Positions 51,173 to 62,680 of a stretch of DNA of 64,000 nt are shown in pieces; the first letter of the stretch is position 1, and each line of letters opens with the position of its first letter. Source of the DNA: Reyranella sp. (GTDB lineage: Bacteria > Pseudomonadota > Alphaproteobacteria > Reyranellales > Reyranellaceae); assembly GCF_004297405.1 (NCBI RefSeq), contig NZ_SCVC01000006.1, positions 186,001-250,000 on the forward strand. Reading direction: 5' to 3'. The notes beneath the pieces are model-generated. The model saw only the letters and a list, made by a program, of their open reading frames with translations, was not told the origin of the DNA and searched no databases. The position numbers were made by a program, and so were the translations under genes.

Positions 51173-51772
51173 ATGTCAAGAGTGCGCACGCGTCCGACCC
51201 GGGACGATACGCGGGAAAAGCTGTTCGAAGCGGCGGCCCAGGTCTTCGAGGAACGCGGCATCGGTGCAGCCAGCATCGAGATGATTGCGGCTGCCGCCGG
51301 CTTCACGCGCGGCGCCTTCTACTCGAACTTCGAGAGCAAGGACGATCTGATCGTCGCCATGCTGGAGGATCACGTCGAGCGCTCGCTTCAGCATCATCGC
51401 CGGCTGCTGGAACGCCATCTCAATCCCACCGATTTCGTCGCCGCCCTGCGCGCGACCGAACGCAGCCGCCAGGATCCACTAGGCCGTGCGCCGCTTCTGC
51501 ACATGGAACTGATCCTCTTCGTCGCGCGGTCGGAGAAGCGCCGCCCCGAGCTTGCGCAACGTCTGCGCGCGCGTCGCAAGCTGGTGGCCGATATCGTGAC
51601 GGCGACGACGCGGGAAACGGCAGGCGGTGAAGTCCGCAATCCCGCTTGGGCCAGCAGCATGTTGTTGGCGTTGGAGGATGGCTTCCGCCTGCACCGCCTC
51701 ATCGACCCGGACTCCACGCCCGCCGACAGCTTCTTCCGCGCGGTCGGTGAATTGCAGAAGCTGGTGGAGTAG
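51173..51772 (+). CDS. TetR/AcrR-family transcriptional regulator
   Basis: The 199-residue product has the TetR helix-turn-helix at residues 10-55: TREKLFEAAAQVFEERGIGAASIEMIAAAAGFTRGAFYSNFESKDDLI. The C-terminal ligand domain includes HMELILFVARSEKRRPELAQRLRARR. It should repress itself and the divergent P450 through the 32-bp palindrome and be released by the P450 substrate. The ATG at 51173 starts just before the first helix. The gene ends 15 nt from a convergent small protein. Confidence 0.94.
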   Translation: MSRVRTRPTRDDTREKLFEAAAQVFEERGIGAASIEMIAAAAGFTRGAFYSNFESKDDLIVAMLEDHVERSLQHHRRLLERHLNPTDFVAALRATERSRQDPLGRAPLLHMELILFVARSEKRRPELAQRLRARRKLVADIVTATTRETAGGEVRNPAWASSMLLALEDGFRLHRLIDPDSTPADSFFRAVGELQKLVE

Positions 51773-51787
51773 GCGCTGGCCCTGGCG

Positions 51788-52135
51788 TCAGACTTCCTCG
51801 TAGCTCGTGAAACGGATCGTGTCGGGATCTTGCTCTAACAACGGCGCCAACACGTCGTTCTCCCAGGTCTTCCAGTGTTCCGGATAATCGGAGGCCCGCA
51901 CGGGTGCCTCGACCGTTCCCCAAAGCCGCTCCCATGCCTCGCGGCTCTCGAAGACCCAGATAGCGGTGTAGGCGCCGCGTCGCGCGCCTTTCAATCCTCT
52001 CAGGAAGTGATGTCCGACCAAACCCGGAAGGTCGAACAGGCCGCGGCGCTCGGCCTCCCGTGTAGCTCGCTCGAACGCCTCGCCGGACACGCCGGGCTTT
52101 AGTTCATACTCGTGAATGCTGATCAATCTCGGCAT
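51788..52135 (-). CDS. small ferredoxin-like-fold hypothetical protein
   Basis: The 115-residue product starts MPRLISIHEYELKPGVSGEAFERA and contains GLVGHHFLRGLKGARRGAYTAIWVFESREAWERLWG. The pattern of an alpha/beta dimeric barrel resembles NIPSNAP/ABM-type proteins, but I cannot assign a family with confidence. It converges on the TetR gene with 15 nt between stops. Confidence 0.75.
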   Translation of the reverse strand: MPRLISIHEYELKPGVSGEAFERATREAERRGLFDLPGLVGHHFLRGLKGARRGAYTAIWVFESREAWERLWGTVEAPVRASDYPEHWKTWENDVLAPLLEQDPDTIRFTSYEEV

Positions 52136-52216
52136 GGCTGTGCCTCTGCTGAGTGGGTTGCGTGATGCCGTCGCTCATGCTGCTGTCCTTGGCGAACAAT
52201 CATGGAGGCGCGGACT

Positions 52217-53158
52217 ATGCGGCGTCGACATCTTCTGGCGGCCACAGGCACGCTTGGTGGCGCCATCGGCTCCGCGGTCGTTGCGCCATCTTCCGCACAA
52301 CCGAAGCCGGTGTTTCTGGAATACAGCCAGGAACAGCTCGACAAGGCCTACGATCAATCCTTCTGGGCGCCGCAGATGGCCGAGCTCGAGGCGGGTGATG
52401 GTACGAAGAGCGCAGAAGTGCGCCGGAGAATGCCACCGCGGACGGAGCGCTACGGTGGGAGCGAAACGAACCTCGTCGATATTTTCACTCCACCGGGCGC
52501 GAAAGACGTGCCGGTCGTGGTCTTCATTCATGGTGGCGCCTGGACGCGCAATTCCCGGCTGGATGCTTCGTTTCCGGCTCCGGCCCTGGTCGGGCGAGGT
52601 GCTGCCTATCTGGCGCCGGACTTCGGTAGCCTGAACACTATCAGGCTGCCCGAGATGATCGAGAACTGCCGCCTCGCGCTCGAATGGACGGTCCGCAATG
52701 CGGCGAGCTTCGGCGGCGATCCCAGGCGCGTCTATCTTGCCGGCCACTCATCGGGCGCGCATCTCGCGGGCTGCGTTCTCATCACCGAATGGACCAAGCG
52801 CGGCCTGCCTGCCGATGCCATCAAAGGCGCCCTGCTCATGAGCGGCATGTACGACCTCTATCCGGTGCGGCTCTCCTCGCGCAGCAAGTTCCTGCACATC
52901 ACGCCGGAAGAGGAGGCGGCGGCCAGTCCGATGCGTCACCTCGACAAGGTCGCCTGTCCGATCGCCATCACGTCTGCCGACGAGGACAGTCCCGAATTCA
53001 AGCGCCAGTCGAGTGTCTTCGCGGACGCGCTTCAGGGCATGGGCAGGCTTGCGAGCCGAACCGTTGCGTTCAATGCCAACCACTTCCAGGAGGATGATCG
53101 TCTCGGCCAACCTGACAGCGAGATCAGCAAGGCGCTGTTCTCGCTGATGGGAGTCTGA
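52217..53158 (+). CDS. exported alpha/beta hydrolase (arylformamidase/carboxylesterase-like)
   Basis: The 313-residue product has a twin-arginine signal (MRRRHLLAATGTLGGAIGS, cleavage near SSAQ). The hydrolase core shows VVVFIHGGAWTRNSRLD (HGG oxyanion motif), VYLAGHSSGAHLAGCVL (nucleophile Ser), an Asp in ITSADEDSPEF and a His in AFNANHFQEDD. The overall pattern is that of kynurenine-formamidase/carboxylesterase enzymes. GGAGG lies 8 nt before the ATG at 52217. It acts in the periplasm on an ester or formamide; the substrate is unknown. Confidence 0.88.
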   Translation: MRRRHLLAATGTLGGAIGSAVVAPSSAQPKPVFLEYSQEQLDKAYDQSFWAPQMAELEAGDGTKSAEVRRRMPPRTERYGGSETNLVDIFTPPGAKDVPVVVFIHGGAWTRNSRLDASFPAPALVGRGAAYLAPDFGSLNTIRLPEMIENCRLALEWTVRNAASFGGDPRRVYLAGHSSGAHLAGCVLITEWTKRGLPADAIKGALLMSGMYDLYPVRLSSRSKFLHITPEEEAAASPMRHLDKVACPIAITSADEDSPEFKRQSSVFADALQGMGRLASRTVAFNANHFQEDDRLGQPDSEISKALFSLMGV

Positions 53159-53187
53159 CGCGGCGAGCGCGTTACCTGATCAGAGCC

Positions 53188-54177
53188 TCAGTCGCCCTTG
53201 ATGTCGTTGTCCTTGATGACCTTGAACCAGCGCTCCTGTTCGCTCTTCTGGTAGGCGGCGAATTCTTCCGGCGAGCTGGTCAGGATTTCCATGTTGAACT
53301 GCTCGAGGAACTTCTGGGTGACGTCGGGCGCCTGAACCGCTTTCTTGATCTCGGCATTCATTCGGTCGATCAACGGACGCGGCGTGCCAGTGGGCGCGTA
53401 GACGCCCCACCAGGAGTAGGACGGAAATCCCTTGATGCCCTGTTCGATCAGCGTCGGCGTCTCGGGCAGTGCAGGTGTCCGCTTCTCGCCCGTGACGCCG
53501 ATGGGCCGGATCTTGTTGGCACGGATGTGCGGGCTGAACGAGGTCAGGCTCGAAATGCCGATGTCGGTAACGCCGCCCAGCAAATCCTGGGTGAGAGGCC
53601 CGCCGCCCTTGTAGGGGATCAGGTTGAGATCGACGTTGTTCTCTTTCTTGATGAGGGTCATCAACACCAGCGCCTGGCTGGCGCCCAGCACGCCGACATT
53701 GACCTTGCCCGGCCGTGCCTTGGCGTCGGCCACGACCTCAGCAAAGGTCTTGTAGGGCCGGTCGGGATGCGCGGCGAGAGCTTGCGGCGTGCGGCCGATC
53801 AGCATGACGTTGGTGAGATCCGAGTCCTTGTACGGCAGGCCCGGGGCGAAAGCCGGATTGAGGATGTGACTGTCGAAGGTCAACATCCAGGTCTGGCCGT
53901 CCGGCGCCGATTTGGCGGCGATCGCCGAGCCGACGGCGCCGGTTCCGCCCGGCTTGTTGTCGATGATGATGTTCCAGCCGGTATTCTCGATGAGTTTGGC
54001 CTGGATGATGCGCGCCACCGGATCGGTCGATCCGCCGGGCGGGAAGGGCACGATGATCTTGATCTGGCCCTTGGGCCAGTCACCGGTGCCGGTGGTCTGG
54101 GCCCCGGCAAGGGCTGGCGCGCCGAGCGTCGCTGCGGCCGCACCAACCATGAGAAAACGGCGGTTGATGATGGTCAT
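53188..54177 (-). CDS. Bug/TctC-family substrate-binding protein (2)
   Basis: The 329-residue product has an Arg-Arg signal peptide ([20 protein letters not shown], cleavage near LAGAQ). The Bug signatures are [50 protein letters not shown] and [24 protein letters not shown]. It binds a carboxylated or aromatic solute in the periplasm. No membrane components are adjacent. It is divergent from gatB. Confidence 0.92.
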   Translation of the reverse strand: MTIINRRFLMVGAAAATLGAPALAGAQTTGTGDWPKGQIKIIVPFPPGGSTDPVARIIQAKLIENTGWNIIIDNKPGGTGAVGSAIAAKSAPDGQTWMLTFDSHILNPAFAPGLPYKDSDLTNVMLIGRTPQALAAHPDRPYKTFAEVVADAKARPGKVNVGVLGASQALVLMTLIKKENNVDLNLIPYKGGGPLTQDLLGGVTDIGISSLTSFSPHIRANKIRPIGVTGEKRTPALPETPTLIEQGIKGFPSYSWWGVYAPTGTPRPLIDRMNAEIKKAVQAPDVTQKFLEQFNMEILTSSPEEFAAYQKSEQERWFKVIKDNDIKGD

Positions 54178-54221
54178 TTAGACCTCCCTGTAGCTGTCTT
54201 TGTTGGGGCCGGAGCCTAAGC

Positions 54222-55706
<1,485 letters not shown>

Positions 55707-57590
55707 CCTTCGCGGCATTCGCGTCCTGAACGGCACGGCCGTTCGATCCGGGGGGCCGCTTTGGCGGTCCCGGCGGTCGGGGAGCCTGGACGTCGGAGAC
55801 GTCGCCCTTGGCGCGCTGCTCTGCCGGATGGGTGGCGCGCGTCAGGTTGAACGCGGTGTTGATTAGCGCGACGTGGGAGAAGGCCTGCGGATAGTTGCCG
55901 ATCTGCTGCCGGCGCTCGGTATCGTATTCCTCCGCAAGCAGCCCGAGATCGTTGCGCAACGCCAGCAGCCGGTCGAACAACGTTTCCGCATCGGCGCGCC
56001 GTCCGATGGCAATGTAGGCATCGGCCAGCCAGAAGCTGCAAGCGAGGAAAACGCCTTCTCCAGGCTCGAGTCCGTCGTTGGTGCTTTCCGTGTCGTAGCG
56101 ACGGACGAAACCGTCGACCAAAAGATCCTGCTCTATCGCCTCGACGGTGCCGACGTATCGTGGATCGGTCGGTGCGATGAACCCGACCTGTGCCAGAAGC
56201 AACAGGCTGGCATCGAGCGTCGTCTCGCCATAGGCGGACCGAAAGCTGTTCCGTTGCGGATCGAAGCCCAGCTCGCAGACCTGATCATGGACACGGGCGC
56301 GGAGCATACGCCACTCGTCGACGGGACCGGGCAGGCCATGGTGCTCGACCGCCTTGATCGCCCGATCGAAGGTCACCCAGGCCATCACCTTGGAGAAGGT
56401 GAAGTGCTGGCGCGGGCCTCGCGTCTCCCAGATGCCGTAGTCCGGCTCCGCCCAGCATCGTGCGACATGCTCGGTCAGCGCCAGTTGCAGGTCCCAGCCA
56501 CTCTCCGTCGGGCTGAGTCCGCCTTCGCGTGCCTGCTCGAAGGTATCCATCAGCTCGCCATAGACGTCGAGCTGGAACTGCCGGTGCGCCGCATTGCCAA
56601 TTCGCACCGGCTTGGAGCCGAGATAACCCGGCAGCCAGTCGACCTGCCATTCGGTGAGCCGCCGCTCGCCGAGGATGCCGTACATGATCTGCATGTCCGT
56701 AGGGCTGCCGGCGACGGCACGCTGCAGCCAGTCGCGCCACGCCGATGCTTCTTCATAGAGGCCGGCATTCATCAATGCGAGGAGGGTGAGGGTGGAATCC
56801 CGGATCCAGCAGAAGCGGTAGTCCCAGTTGCGGGAGCCCCCCACCTCTTCGGGCAGTGATGTTGTCGGAGCCGCCACGATGCCGCCGCTCGGCGCATAGG
56901 TCAGCGCTTTCAAGGTGATCAGCGAGCGACGGATCGCATCGGCGTGAGGACCAGCCGTGTTGGCGCGCTCGATCCAGTCGCACCAGAACTTTTCGCAATC
57001 GCGCAGCGCCTTCGCCGCATCGAACGGCGGTGGTACCGGCAAATGGGACGGACCATAGCTCAGCGTGAACGGAATGGTTTGCCCTTCCATGATCGTGAAG
57101 GCGCCGACCGTCCGGAAGTCCTCGCCATGCAGCGGCGCCGGTGTGCGCAGGACGGCCATGTCTGGTCCCGCGATGGCGCGCAGCGTGCCGTCCTTCAAAC
57201 GACTGACCCAGGGAACAGTGGCGCCATAGTTGAAGCGCAACACCAGTTCCAGGCACATGGGGACCTCGCCCGATTCACCCTTGACGATGCGGATGAGGTC
57301 GGACGCCCGTCCGCGGGGCAGCATGAAGTCGATGAGGACGGCACTTCCGGACGGCGTCTCGAAGCGCGTCTCTAGAATCAAGGTTCCGCGGCGGTAGCGC
57401 CGCGATACGGACTGTTCCACGCACTGCGGTCCGATGTGCCAGCGTCCGTTGGAGGGGGTGCCGAGCAACGCCGCAAAGCAGGCTTCCGAATCGAACCTCG
57501 GCCAGCACAGCCAGTCGACCGAACCGTCGATCCCGACAAGGGCCGCTGTCTGGCAATCGCCGATCAGCCCGTAACTTTCGAGAGATGCGC

Positions 57591-58646
57591 TCATGTTGGA
57601 TCGGGTGCGAACTGCAGGACGACCTTGATGTCGCCGTCATGGCGTTCGAACGCCTCCGGCCAGCGGGTGAGCGGCACGCGCCGCGTGATGAGGCGGGCCA
57701 GCCAGGCAGGATCGGCGGCGACAAGCGCCGTCGCGCCCATCTCATAGTGTCGCCGGTTGGCGTTGACCGAACCAAACACAACGTCGTTCTGCAGAACCAC
57801 GGTGCGGTTGAAGGCGCCGACGTCGAACGGAACGGTGCGCCCGCTGCTCGATACGCCGGTGAGGCAGACGATGCCATTGCCGCCCGACCGGCACAGCGCA
57901 TCCAGGATCAACGGTGAAGAGGCCGTGCATTCGATGACGATGTCGACCTGCAGGTCCGGCGGCAGCTTGTCGGCGTGGTAGACGCCGCCGAGCGCGCGGA
58001 CCAGGTCAGTCTTGAGAGGCCTGTCAGCGCGATCGAGCACATGCGTCTGCAGGCCGCGCTGATGTGCCATGAGAGCGGCCAGCAATCCGACGGGGCCGGC
58101 GCCGGTGATGAGCGCGGTCCGCGGCTTCCAACTCGCAGTGCGTCGGCCGATCCGGTCGATATGGTCCCATGCCTTGGCGAGCACGCTCGCCGGCTCGAGA
58201 AGCACGCCGAGTGCTCCCAGCGACGGCGCGACCTTCACGGCGTAGGCAGGTTCCACCGAGAAGAGCTGCGATCCATATCCGTCGACGGCCTTTATGCCGC
58301 GCTCGGTGTAGAGCCCGTTCCGGCACATGTCCCATTCGCCGGCACCGCATGCAGGACAAGGCACGGGATCGGGCCGACGGACGATGCCGACGACCAGATC
58401 GCCCGCGGAGAAGCCGCTGCCTTCCGGCGAGACAAGAACGCGGCCGAGCGACTCATGTCCGATCACCAAACGTGAGGTGCCGGGCGGCGCCCAGCCGTAG
58501 TGACCCATGACGATATCGCGGTCGGTACCACAGATGCCAAGAGCGATTGTCTCCACCAGCAGATGCATGGGATCGCTGATCGGGTCGGCATATTCCTCGA
58601 GCCGGAGCGAATTGATCGTCCCGGGCTCTACGGTGATGGCTTTCAC
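57591..58646 (-). CDS. zinc-dependent glucose 1-dehydrogenase-like MDR dehydrogenase
   Basis: The 351-residue product (GTG start at 58646) has catalytic zinc ligands Cys39 (ICGTDRD), His64 and Glu65 (IGHES), and structural Cys97, Cys100 and Cys108 (CPACGAGEWDMC). A Rossmann motif reads ITGAGPVGLLAAL. The N-terminus KAITVEPGTINSLRLEEY is typical of archaeal and bacterial glucose dehydrogenases. It probably oxidises glucose to gluconolactone with NAD(P). It lies directly upstream of the GH15 gene with a 4-nt overlap, matching a hydrolase-then-oxidase pathway. Confidence 0.88.
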   Translation of the reverse strand: MKAITVEPGTINSLRLEEYADPISDPMHLLVETIALGICGTDRDIVMGHYGWAPPGTSRLVIGHESLGRVLVSPEGSGFSAGDLVVGIVRRPDPVPCPACGAGEWDMCRNGLYTERGIKAVDGYGSQLFSVEPAYAVKVAPSLGALGVLLEPASVLAKAWDHIDRIGRRTASWKPRTALITGAGPVGLLAALMAHQRGLQTHVLDRADRPLKTDLVRALGGVYHADKLPPDLQVDIVIECTASSPLILDALCRSGGNGIVCLTGVSSSGRTVPFDVGAFNRTVVLQNDVVFGSVNANRRHYEMGATALVAADPAWLARLITRRVPLTRWPEAFERHDGDIKVVLQFAPDPT

Positions 58647-58776
58647 GGCTGGATCCCCGCGTTCACTGACTTCTCGATCGTCTTTCGAAAACGCAACCAC
58701 CATGGCAGGGTTGCGTCCTGCGACCCGGTGGCGAGGTATGTGCTGGCGTTGCTGACGCGGCGACATGGGAGACATG

Positions 58777-59544
58777 ATGACGGCGAAACTCTATGCCATG
58801 ACCTGCGGCCGGCTTGTCGGCCGGTTGAAGGACATGATCGAGGGGGAGGACGGCCAGGTCGCCTTGCCGATTCCGTCCTACCTGATCGAACATCCCAAAG
58901 GCCGCGCGCTGTTCGACACGGGTATGCATCCGCAATGCCGCGACGATGCAGCGGGACGCCTCGGCGAACGAGTGGCGCGCATCTTCGGCTTCGAGCAGTA
59001 CGGTCCACAGGACGACGTGAAGTCACGCCTTGAGTCGATCGACCGCGATCCCGGCAAGATCGACTTCATCGTCAACTCACACCTGCATTTCGACCACGCC
59101 GGCGGCAACGAGCTGGTCCCGAATGCCACCATGGTCGTGCAGAAGCGCGAGTGGCAGGCGGCGCAGGACCCCGAGACCGCCGCCAAGGTCGGCTTCTTTC
59201 GCGCCGACTTCGATCATGGCCATAAGGTGATGCAGGTCGAGGGCGAGCATGACCTGTTCGGCGACGGCAGCGTAGTTTGCCTGCCGACCTACGGGCATAC
59301 GCCTGGCCACCAGTCCTTGAAGGTGCGCACCGAGGCCGGCGAAATCGTGATCACCGGCGACGCCTGCTATTTCTGCCGCACCCTGCGTGAACGCCGGCTG
59401 CCGCGCTTCGTCTGGGACCGCGAGCAGATGCTCGTCTCCCTCGACCGGCTGGAGGCGCTGGAGAAGGGCGGGGCCAAGCTCTTCTTCGGCCACGACCCCG
59501 ACTTCTGGAAGGGCGTGCGGCAGGCGCCAGTGCCTGCGTTCTGA
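58777..59544 (+). CDS. metallo-beta-lactamase-fold hydrolase, AHL-lactonase-like
   Basis: The 255-residue product has the dinuclear-metal motif NSHLHFDHAGG (His102, His104, Asp106, His107), then PTYGHTPGHQSL, ITGDACYF and FFGHDPDF. This is the layout of N-acyl-homoserine lactonases of the AiiA/AhlS type. It may open lactone rings of quorum signals or related lactones such as gluconolactone. GGGAG is placed 5 nt before the ATG at 58777. It is divergent from the glucose dehydrogenase; both starts lie within 131 nt. Confidence 0.87.
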   Translation: MTAKLYAMTCGRLVGRLKDMIEGEDGQVALPIPSYLIEHPKGRALFDTGMHPQCRDDAAGRLGERVARIFGFEQYGPQDDVKSRLESIDRDPGKIDFIVNSHLHFDHAGGNELVPNATMVVQKREWQAAQDPETAAKVGFFRADFDHGHKVMQVEGEHDLFGDGSVVCLPTYGHTPGHQSLKVRTEAGEIVITGDACYFCRTLRERRLPRFVWDREQMLVSLDRLEALEKGGAKLFFGHDPDFWKGVRQAPVPAF

Positions 59545-59553
59545 CGCACGTCT

Positions 59554-60306
59554 CTAATTCTGCGGCATGAACTCGATCATGAAGCCGCCAGTCTGCTCCG
59601 GTGCCACCAGCACGCGATCGCCTTCGGTCAAGGCGAAGTGCACATTGTTGGCGCGGAGCAGCGCCTGCAGCGGCCGCGAGCGCTCGACGGCGATAGCTGC
59701 ACCGACGATCGACGGCAGCTCGCTGGGCGCCATTACTTCCAGCGCCTTGTATTCGAGCTGGTAGGCGAGCGGCGACCAGATCAGCAGCTCGACCGAGCCA
59801 GTCTTCAACAGCATGCAGCCATCGAAGATCTCTTCGAGCGTGCCGCCGCAGCTCGCCTTGAGCGCCTTGGCGGTTTCTCGCGGGTTCTCGGCAACGGCGT
59901 GGATCGCCATCAGGCCGAGCGCGCCGTTGGGATGGACGATCCATTCCGGCTCCATGAAGGCATCCGGTGTCTCGTGCTTGACCGGGAACCAGGGGATCGG
60001 TCCGCCGCTCTCGCCAACCACGACACCGGCATCGACCTCGAAACCGTCCTCGGTCTCCCAGGCGTGGGTACGTTCCTCGCCTTCGAGTTCGGCGACATTC
60101 AGTGCCAGTGCGATAACAGCCGGGTCACCCTGCAGCAGCTCGATGTAGTTCGGAATATCGTCGCGGTCCGGCTGAAAGCAGATGCAGCGCGGCTCCACGC
60201 CCTCAGGCGTCAGGTTGAAGCCGAGCTGTCCCAGTTTCAGGGCGGCGCCCTCGGGATCCGAGAGGGTCAGCGAGAGGTGGTCGATATCGCGTGCCGAGAT
60301 TTTCAT
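59554..60306 (-). CDS. VOC-family (glyoxalase-3-type) protein
   Basis: The 250-residue product has two related halves, starting MKISARDIDHLSLTLSDPEG and including WIVHPNGALGLMAIHAVAENPRETAKALKA, and ends PEQTGGFMIEFMPQN. This is the two-module VOC layout in which metal ligands come from both halves. The reaction is unknown. It converges on the lactonase-like gene with 9 nt between stops and is divergent from the GST gene. Confidence 0.83.
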   Translation of the reverse strand: MKISARDIDHLSLTLSDPEGAALKLGQLGFNLTPEGVEPRCICFQPDRDDIPNYIELLQGDPAVIALALNVAELEGEERTHAWETEDGFEVDAGVVVGESGGPIPWFPVKHETPDAFMEPEWIVHPNGALGLMAIHAVAENPRETAKALKASCGGTLEEIFDGCMLLKTGSVELLIWSPLAYQLEYKALEVMAPSELPSIVGAAIAVERSRPLQALLRANNVHFALTEGDRVLVAPEQTGGFMIEFMPQN

Positions 60307-60374
60307 GCCCGCTCATACAGGCTTAACCAGCCCGCCCTCAAGTGCGATGCTTCGACTCTCATAGAGGAGGAATA

Positions 60375-61001
60375 ATGTCTAAGATTACCCTTTACGGCAT
60401 CTGGTTGAGCGGTCCGACCTACAAGGCCGGCTTGGCGCTGTCCCTGATGGGCCAGCCCTTTGCCTACAAGCACATCGACCTGCGTGCTGGCGCGCACAAG
60501 CAGCCGGATTATCTTGCTATCAATCGCTTCGGGCAGGTGCCGGCGCTCGTCGACGGCGACCTCAAGCTCTGCCAGTCCGGCTCGATCCTGCTCTATCTCG
60601 CCGACAAGTTCGGCAAAATGGGCGGCAAGACGGCCGAGGAGAAGGCGCGGGTTCGCGAGTGGCTGTTCTGGGAATACGACCGCCTGGCGTCGAACGTCTA
60701 TCGGCCACGCGCCATCAAGCGCGGCTTCATGAAGGCCGACGACAATGTCTATCAGCTCTACACGGGTCTCGCGAACGACGCGCTGAAGGTCCTGGAGAGC
60801 GCGCTCGGCACGTCGTCGTTCCTGGTCGGCGACGAAGCGACCGTCGCCGACGTCGCGGTCTATGGCGACGTCGCATATGCCGACGAAGGCGGCATCGACC
60901 TCGGACCTTACGCCAACATCAAGGCGTGGATGGCGAGGGTCGAGAAGCTGCCGGGCTTCAAGAAGTACGAGGACGTGCTACCCAAGCAGGACGCAGCCTG
61001 A
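60375..61001 (+). CDS. glutathione S-transferase family protein
   Basis: The 208-residue product has a thioredoxin-like N-terminal domain (KITLYGIWLSGPTYKAGLAL, NRFGQVPALVDGDLKLCQSGSILLYLADKFG, with the Ser-Ile GSH-binding turn QSGSI). An all-helical C-terminal domain includes FLVGDEATVADVAVYGDVAYADEGG. It conjugates or reduces electrophiles with glutathione in the cytoplasm. A strong GAGGAGG precedes the ATG at 60375. It converges on an SRPBCC gene. Confidence 0.93.
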   Translation: MSKITLYGIWLSGPTYKAGLALSLMGQPFAYKHIDLRAGAHKQPDYLAINRFGQVPALVDGDLKLCQSGSILLYLADKFGKMGGKTAEEKARVREWLFWEYDRLASNVYRPRAIKRGFMKADDNVYQLYTGLANDALKVLESALGTSSFLVGDEATVADVAVYGDVAYADEGGIDLGPYANIKAWMARVEKLPGFKKYEDVLPKQDAA

Positions 61002-61012
61002 GGCTGCGATAG

Positions 61013-61405
61013 TCAGGCGGCCGCCAGTGCTTTCTTCATGGCGGTCGCCGCGACGTCCATCAACGTGCCAATCGCGGGGGCGAGTTCATTGGGTAGCAGG
61101 TCGATCGTCCAGACGATCCGGCTGCCATCGCCCTCGGGAAAGACCTGGACGGCGGCATTATAGTGGCTCGCCTGGCCGTCGATGACGGCATAGACCAGCC
61201 GGCAGTTCTCGTCGTCGAGCGTGACCAGCCGCTCGCGAGCCACCATGCCGTTGAAGAAGGTCAGGATGCGATCGCCCTGGTCCATCTCGAGACCGGTCAG
61301 GAAGCCCGGCGCGACTTTCGTATGCACGGCGCCGAAATCCCGAATGGCATGCCAAACTGGTGTTGCACCAGCGTTGACGGGGATCTCTTTCTTCAAGGTT
61401 GCCAT
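61013..61405 (-). CDS. SRPBCC-family protein (polyketide cyclase/START-like)
   Basis: The 130-residue product starts MATLKKEIPVNAGATPVWHA and shows the helix-grip fold: AIRDFGAVHTKVAPGF, VARERLVTLDDENCRLVYAVIDG and a long final helix (GTLMDVAATAMKKALAA). Such proteins bind hydrophobic ligands in a cavity. It lies downstream of the COG0523 gene on the same strand, 91 nt after its stop. The ligand is unknown. Confidence 0.86.
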   Translation of the reverse strand: MATLKKEIPVNAGATPVWHAIRDFGAVHTKVAPGFLTGLEMDQGDRILTFFNGMVARERLVTLDDENCRLVYAVIDGQASHYNAAVQVFPEGDGSRIVWTIDLLPNELAPAIGTLMDVAATAMKKALAAA

Positions 61406-61496
61406 GTTCGTCGCTCCTCTATGGGTAAAGGGAACATGGTGAGCCAGTAGGTATGGGTCTGGCGGATTTCGGACATGGTCGCCGGAAGAAGCAGTA

Positions 61497-62552
61497 TCAG
61501 GCCTCTTCCATCATCTGCTTCCAACTTGCCTCGACGCTGGCACGGTCGAGGTCACGGGTGATGAACACCAGGCGCGAACGGCGGTCGGTGTCGGGCCAGC
61601 GCGCGAGCAGGGTTGGGGGATGGAAGGTCCGATGCACGCCATGGATCACCAGCGGCTGACTTTCACCGACGACGTTCAGCACGCCCTTGACCCGGAGCAG
61701 CCGGTCGCCCCAGGAGGCGCGCACCGCCATCAGCCAGCGATTGAAGAAATCCCAGTCGAGCGGTTCCTCGAAGGTCAGGCAGAACGAGCCGATATGCTCG
61801 TTGTGCCGCGAGCGGTCGTGATGGTGGTGCTCGTGACCGTCGTGGTGGTGCGCTTGGTCATGGGCCTCGGCATTGAGCCAGGCCTGGACCTTGTCGCCCT
61901 TGCCGGCCGGGTCGGATGGGCCTGAGTCGAACAAGAGGGCCGGATCGATGTCGCCCTGGACGATCTCGTAGAGTGCCGCACCGGGGTTGAGCTCCTCCAG
62001 CCGTGCCCGCAGCTGGGCGCTGGCAGTGATATCGGCAAGGTCTGTCTTGCTGATCAGCAAACGGTCGGCGACAGCGGCTTGTTTTACCGCTTCCGCATGT
62101 TCATCGAGCTGACGCGCGCCATTCACGGCATCGACCGTGGTGACGACGCCGTCGAGGCGATAGTCGTGGCTGATCATGGGATGATTGAGCAGCAACTGCA
62201 GAATGGGCGCCGGATCGGCGAGGCCGGTCGTCTCCAGCAGCACGCGGTCGAAGGGCGGCGTTTCAGCAGCGGCGCGGCGTTTGGCGATGTCACGCAAGGT
62301 GCGGTCGAGATCACCCTGGATGGTGCAGCACACGCATCCCGATTGCAGGAGGACCATGTCGCCGCCGACCTGTTCCATGAACAGGTGATCGAGGCCGACT
62401 TCGCCGAACTCGTTCACCAGCACCAGGCTGCGCGCCATGCGGCTGTCGCCCAGCACGCGGTTCAGCAGCGTGGTCTTCCCGCTACCGAGGAAGCCGGTGA
62501 TCAGGGCCACCGGCAGACGCTCGGCCGACTTGTCGCGATCAAACAGACTCAT
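61497..62552 (-). CDS. COG0523 (CobW/ZagA-type) GTPase metallochaperone
   Basis: The 351-residue product has Walker A GFLGSGKT (20-27), the metal-binding GCVCC motif (72-76), ETTGLADP (switch region) and SKTD (guanine specificity). A His-rich metal loop (231-253, including HHHDGH and HHHH) precedes the CobW C-terminal domain. It is predicted to deliver Zn(II) or a related metal to client enzymes during scarcity. A Zur-like palindrome lies 34-58 nt upstream of the ATG. It is divergent from the cyclase-family gene. Confidence 0.93.
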   Translation of the reverse strand: MSLFDRDKSAERLPVALITGFLGSGKTTLLNRVLGDSRMARSLVLVNEFGEVGLDHLFMEQVGGDMVLLQSGCVCCTIQGDLDRTLRDIAKRRAAAETPPFDRVLLETTGLADPAPILQLLLNHPMISHDYRLDGVVTTVDAVNGARQLDEHAEAVKQAAVADRLLISKTDLADITASAQLRARLEELNPGAALYEIVQGDIDPALLFDSGPSDPAGKGDKVQAWLNAEAHDQAHHHDGHEHHHHDRSRHNEHIGSFCLTFEEPLDWDFFNRWLMAVRASWGDRLLRVKGVLNVVGESQPLVIHGVHRTFHPPTLLARWPDTDRRSRLVFITRDLDRASVEASWKQMMEEA

Positions 62553-62585
62553 GGGGCCGCCTCACCGGATGACACGTTCGGGAAT

Positions 62586-62610
62586 GCATATGTAACAAGA
62601 TAACAAATGC
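62586..62610. promoter_or_regulatory. Zur-like operator upstream of the COG0523 gene
   Basis: On the minus strand, GCATTTGTTA (62610-62601) and TTACATATGC (62595-62586) form an inverted repeat with 8 of 10 matching outer pairs around an AT-rich centre. The core TGTTATCTTGTTACA matches 11 of 15 positions of the TGTTATAATATAACA-type box used by Zur. It lies in the 128-nt divergent promoter region, 34 nt before the chaperone start. Confidence 0.6.
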
Positions 62611-62680
62611 CAGTTCTTCTTGACGGTCCAATGAGACGGCACGACGCTTCGGGCATCAATCAATAAAAGGAGGGGCGTCC

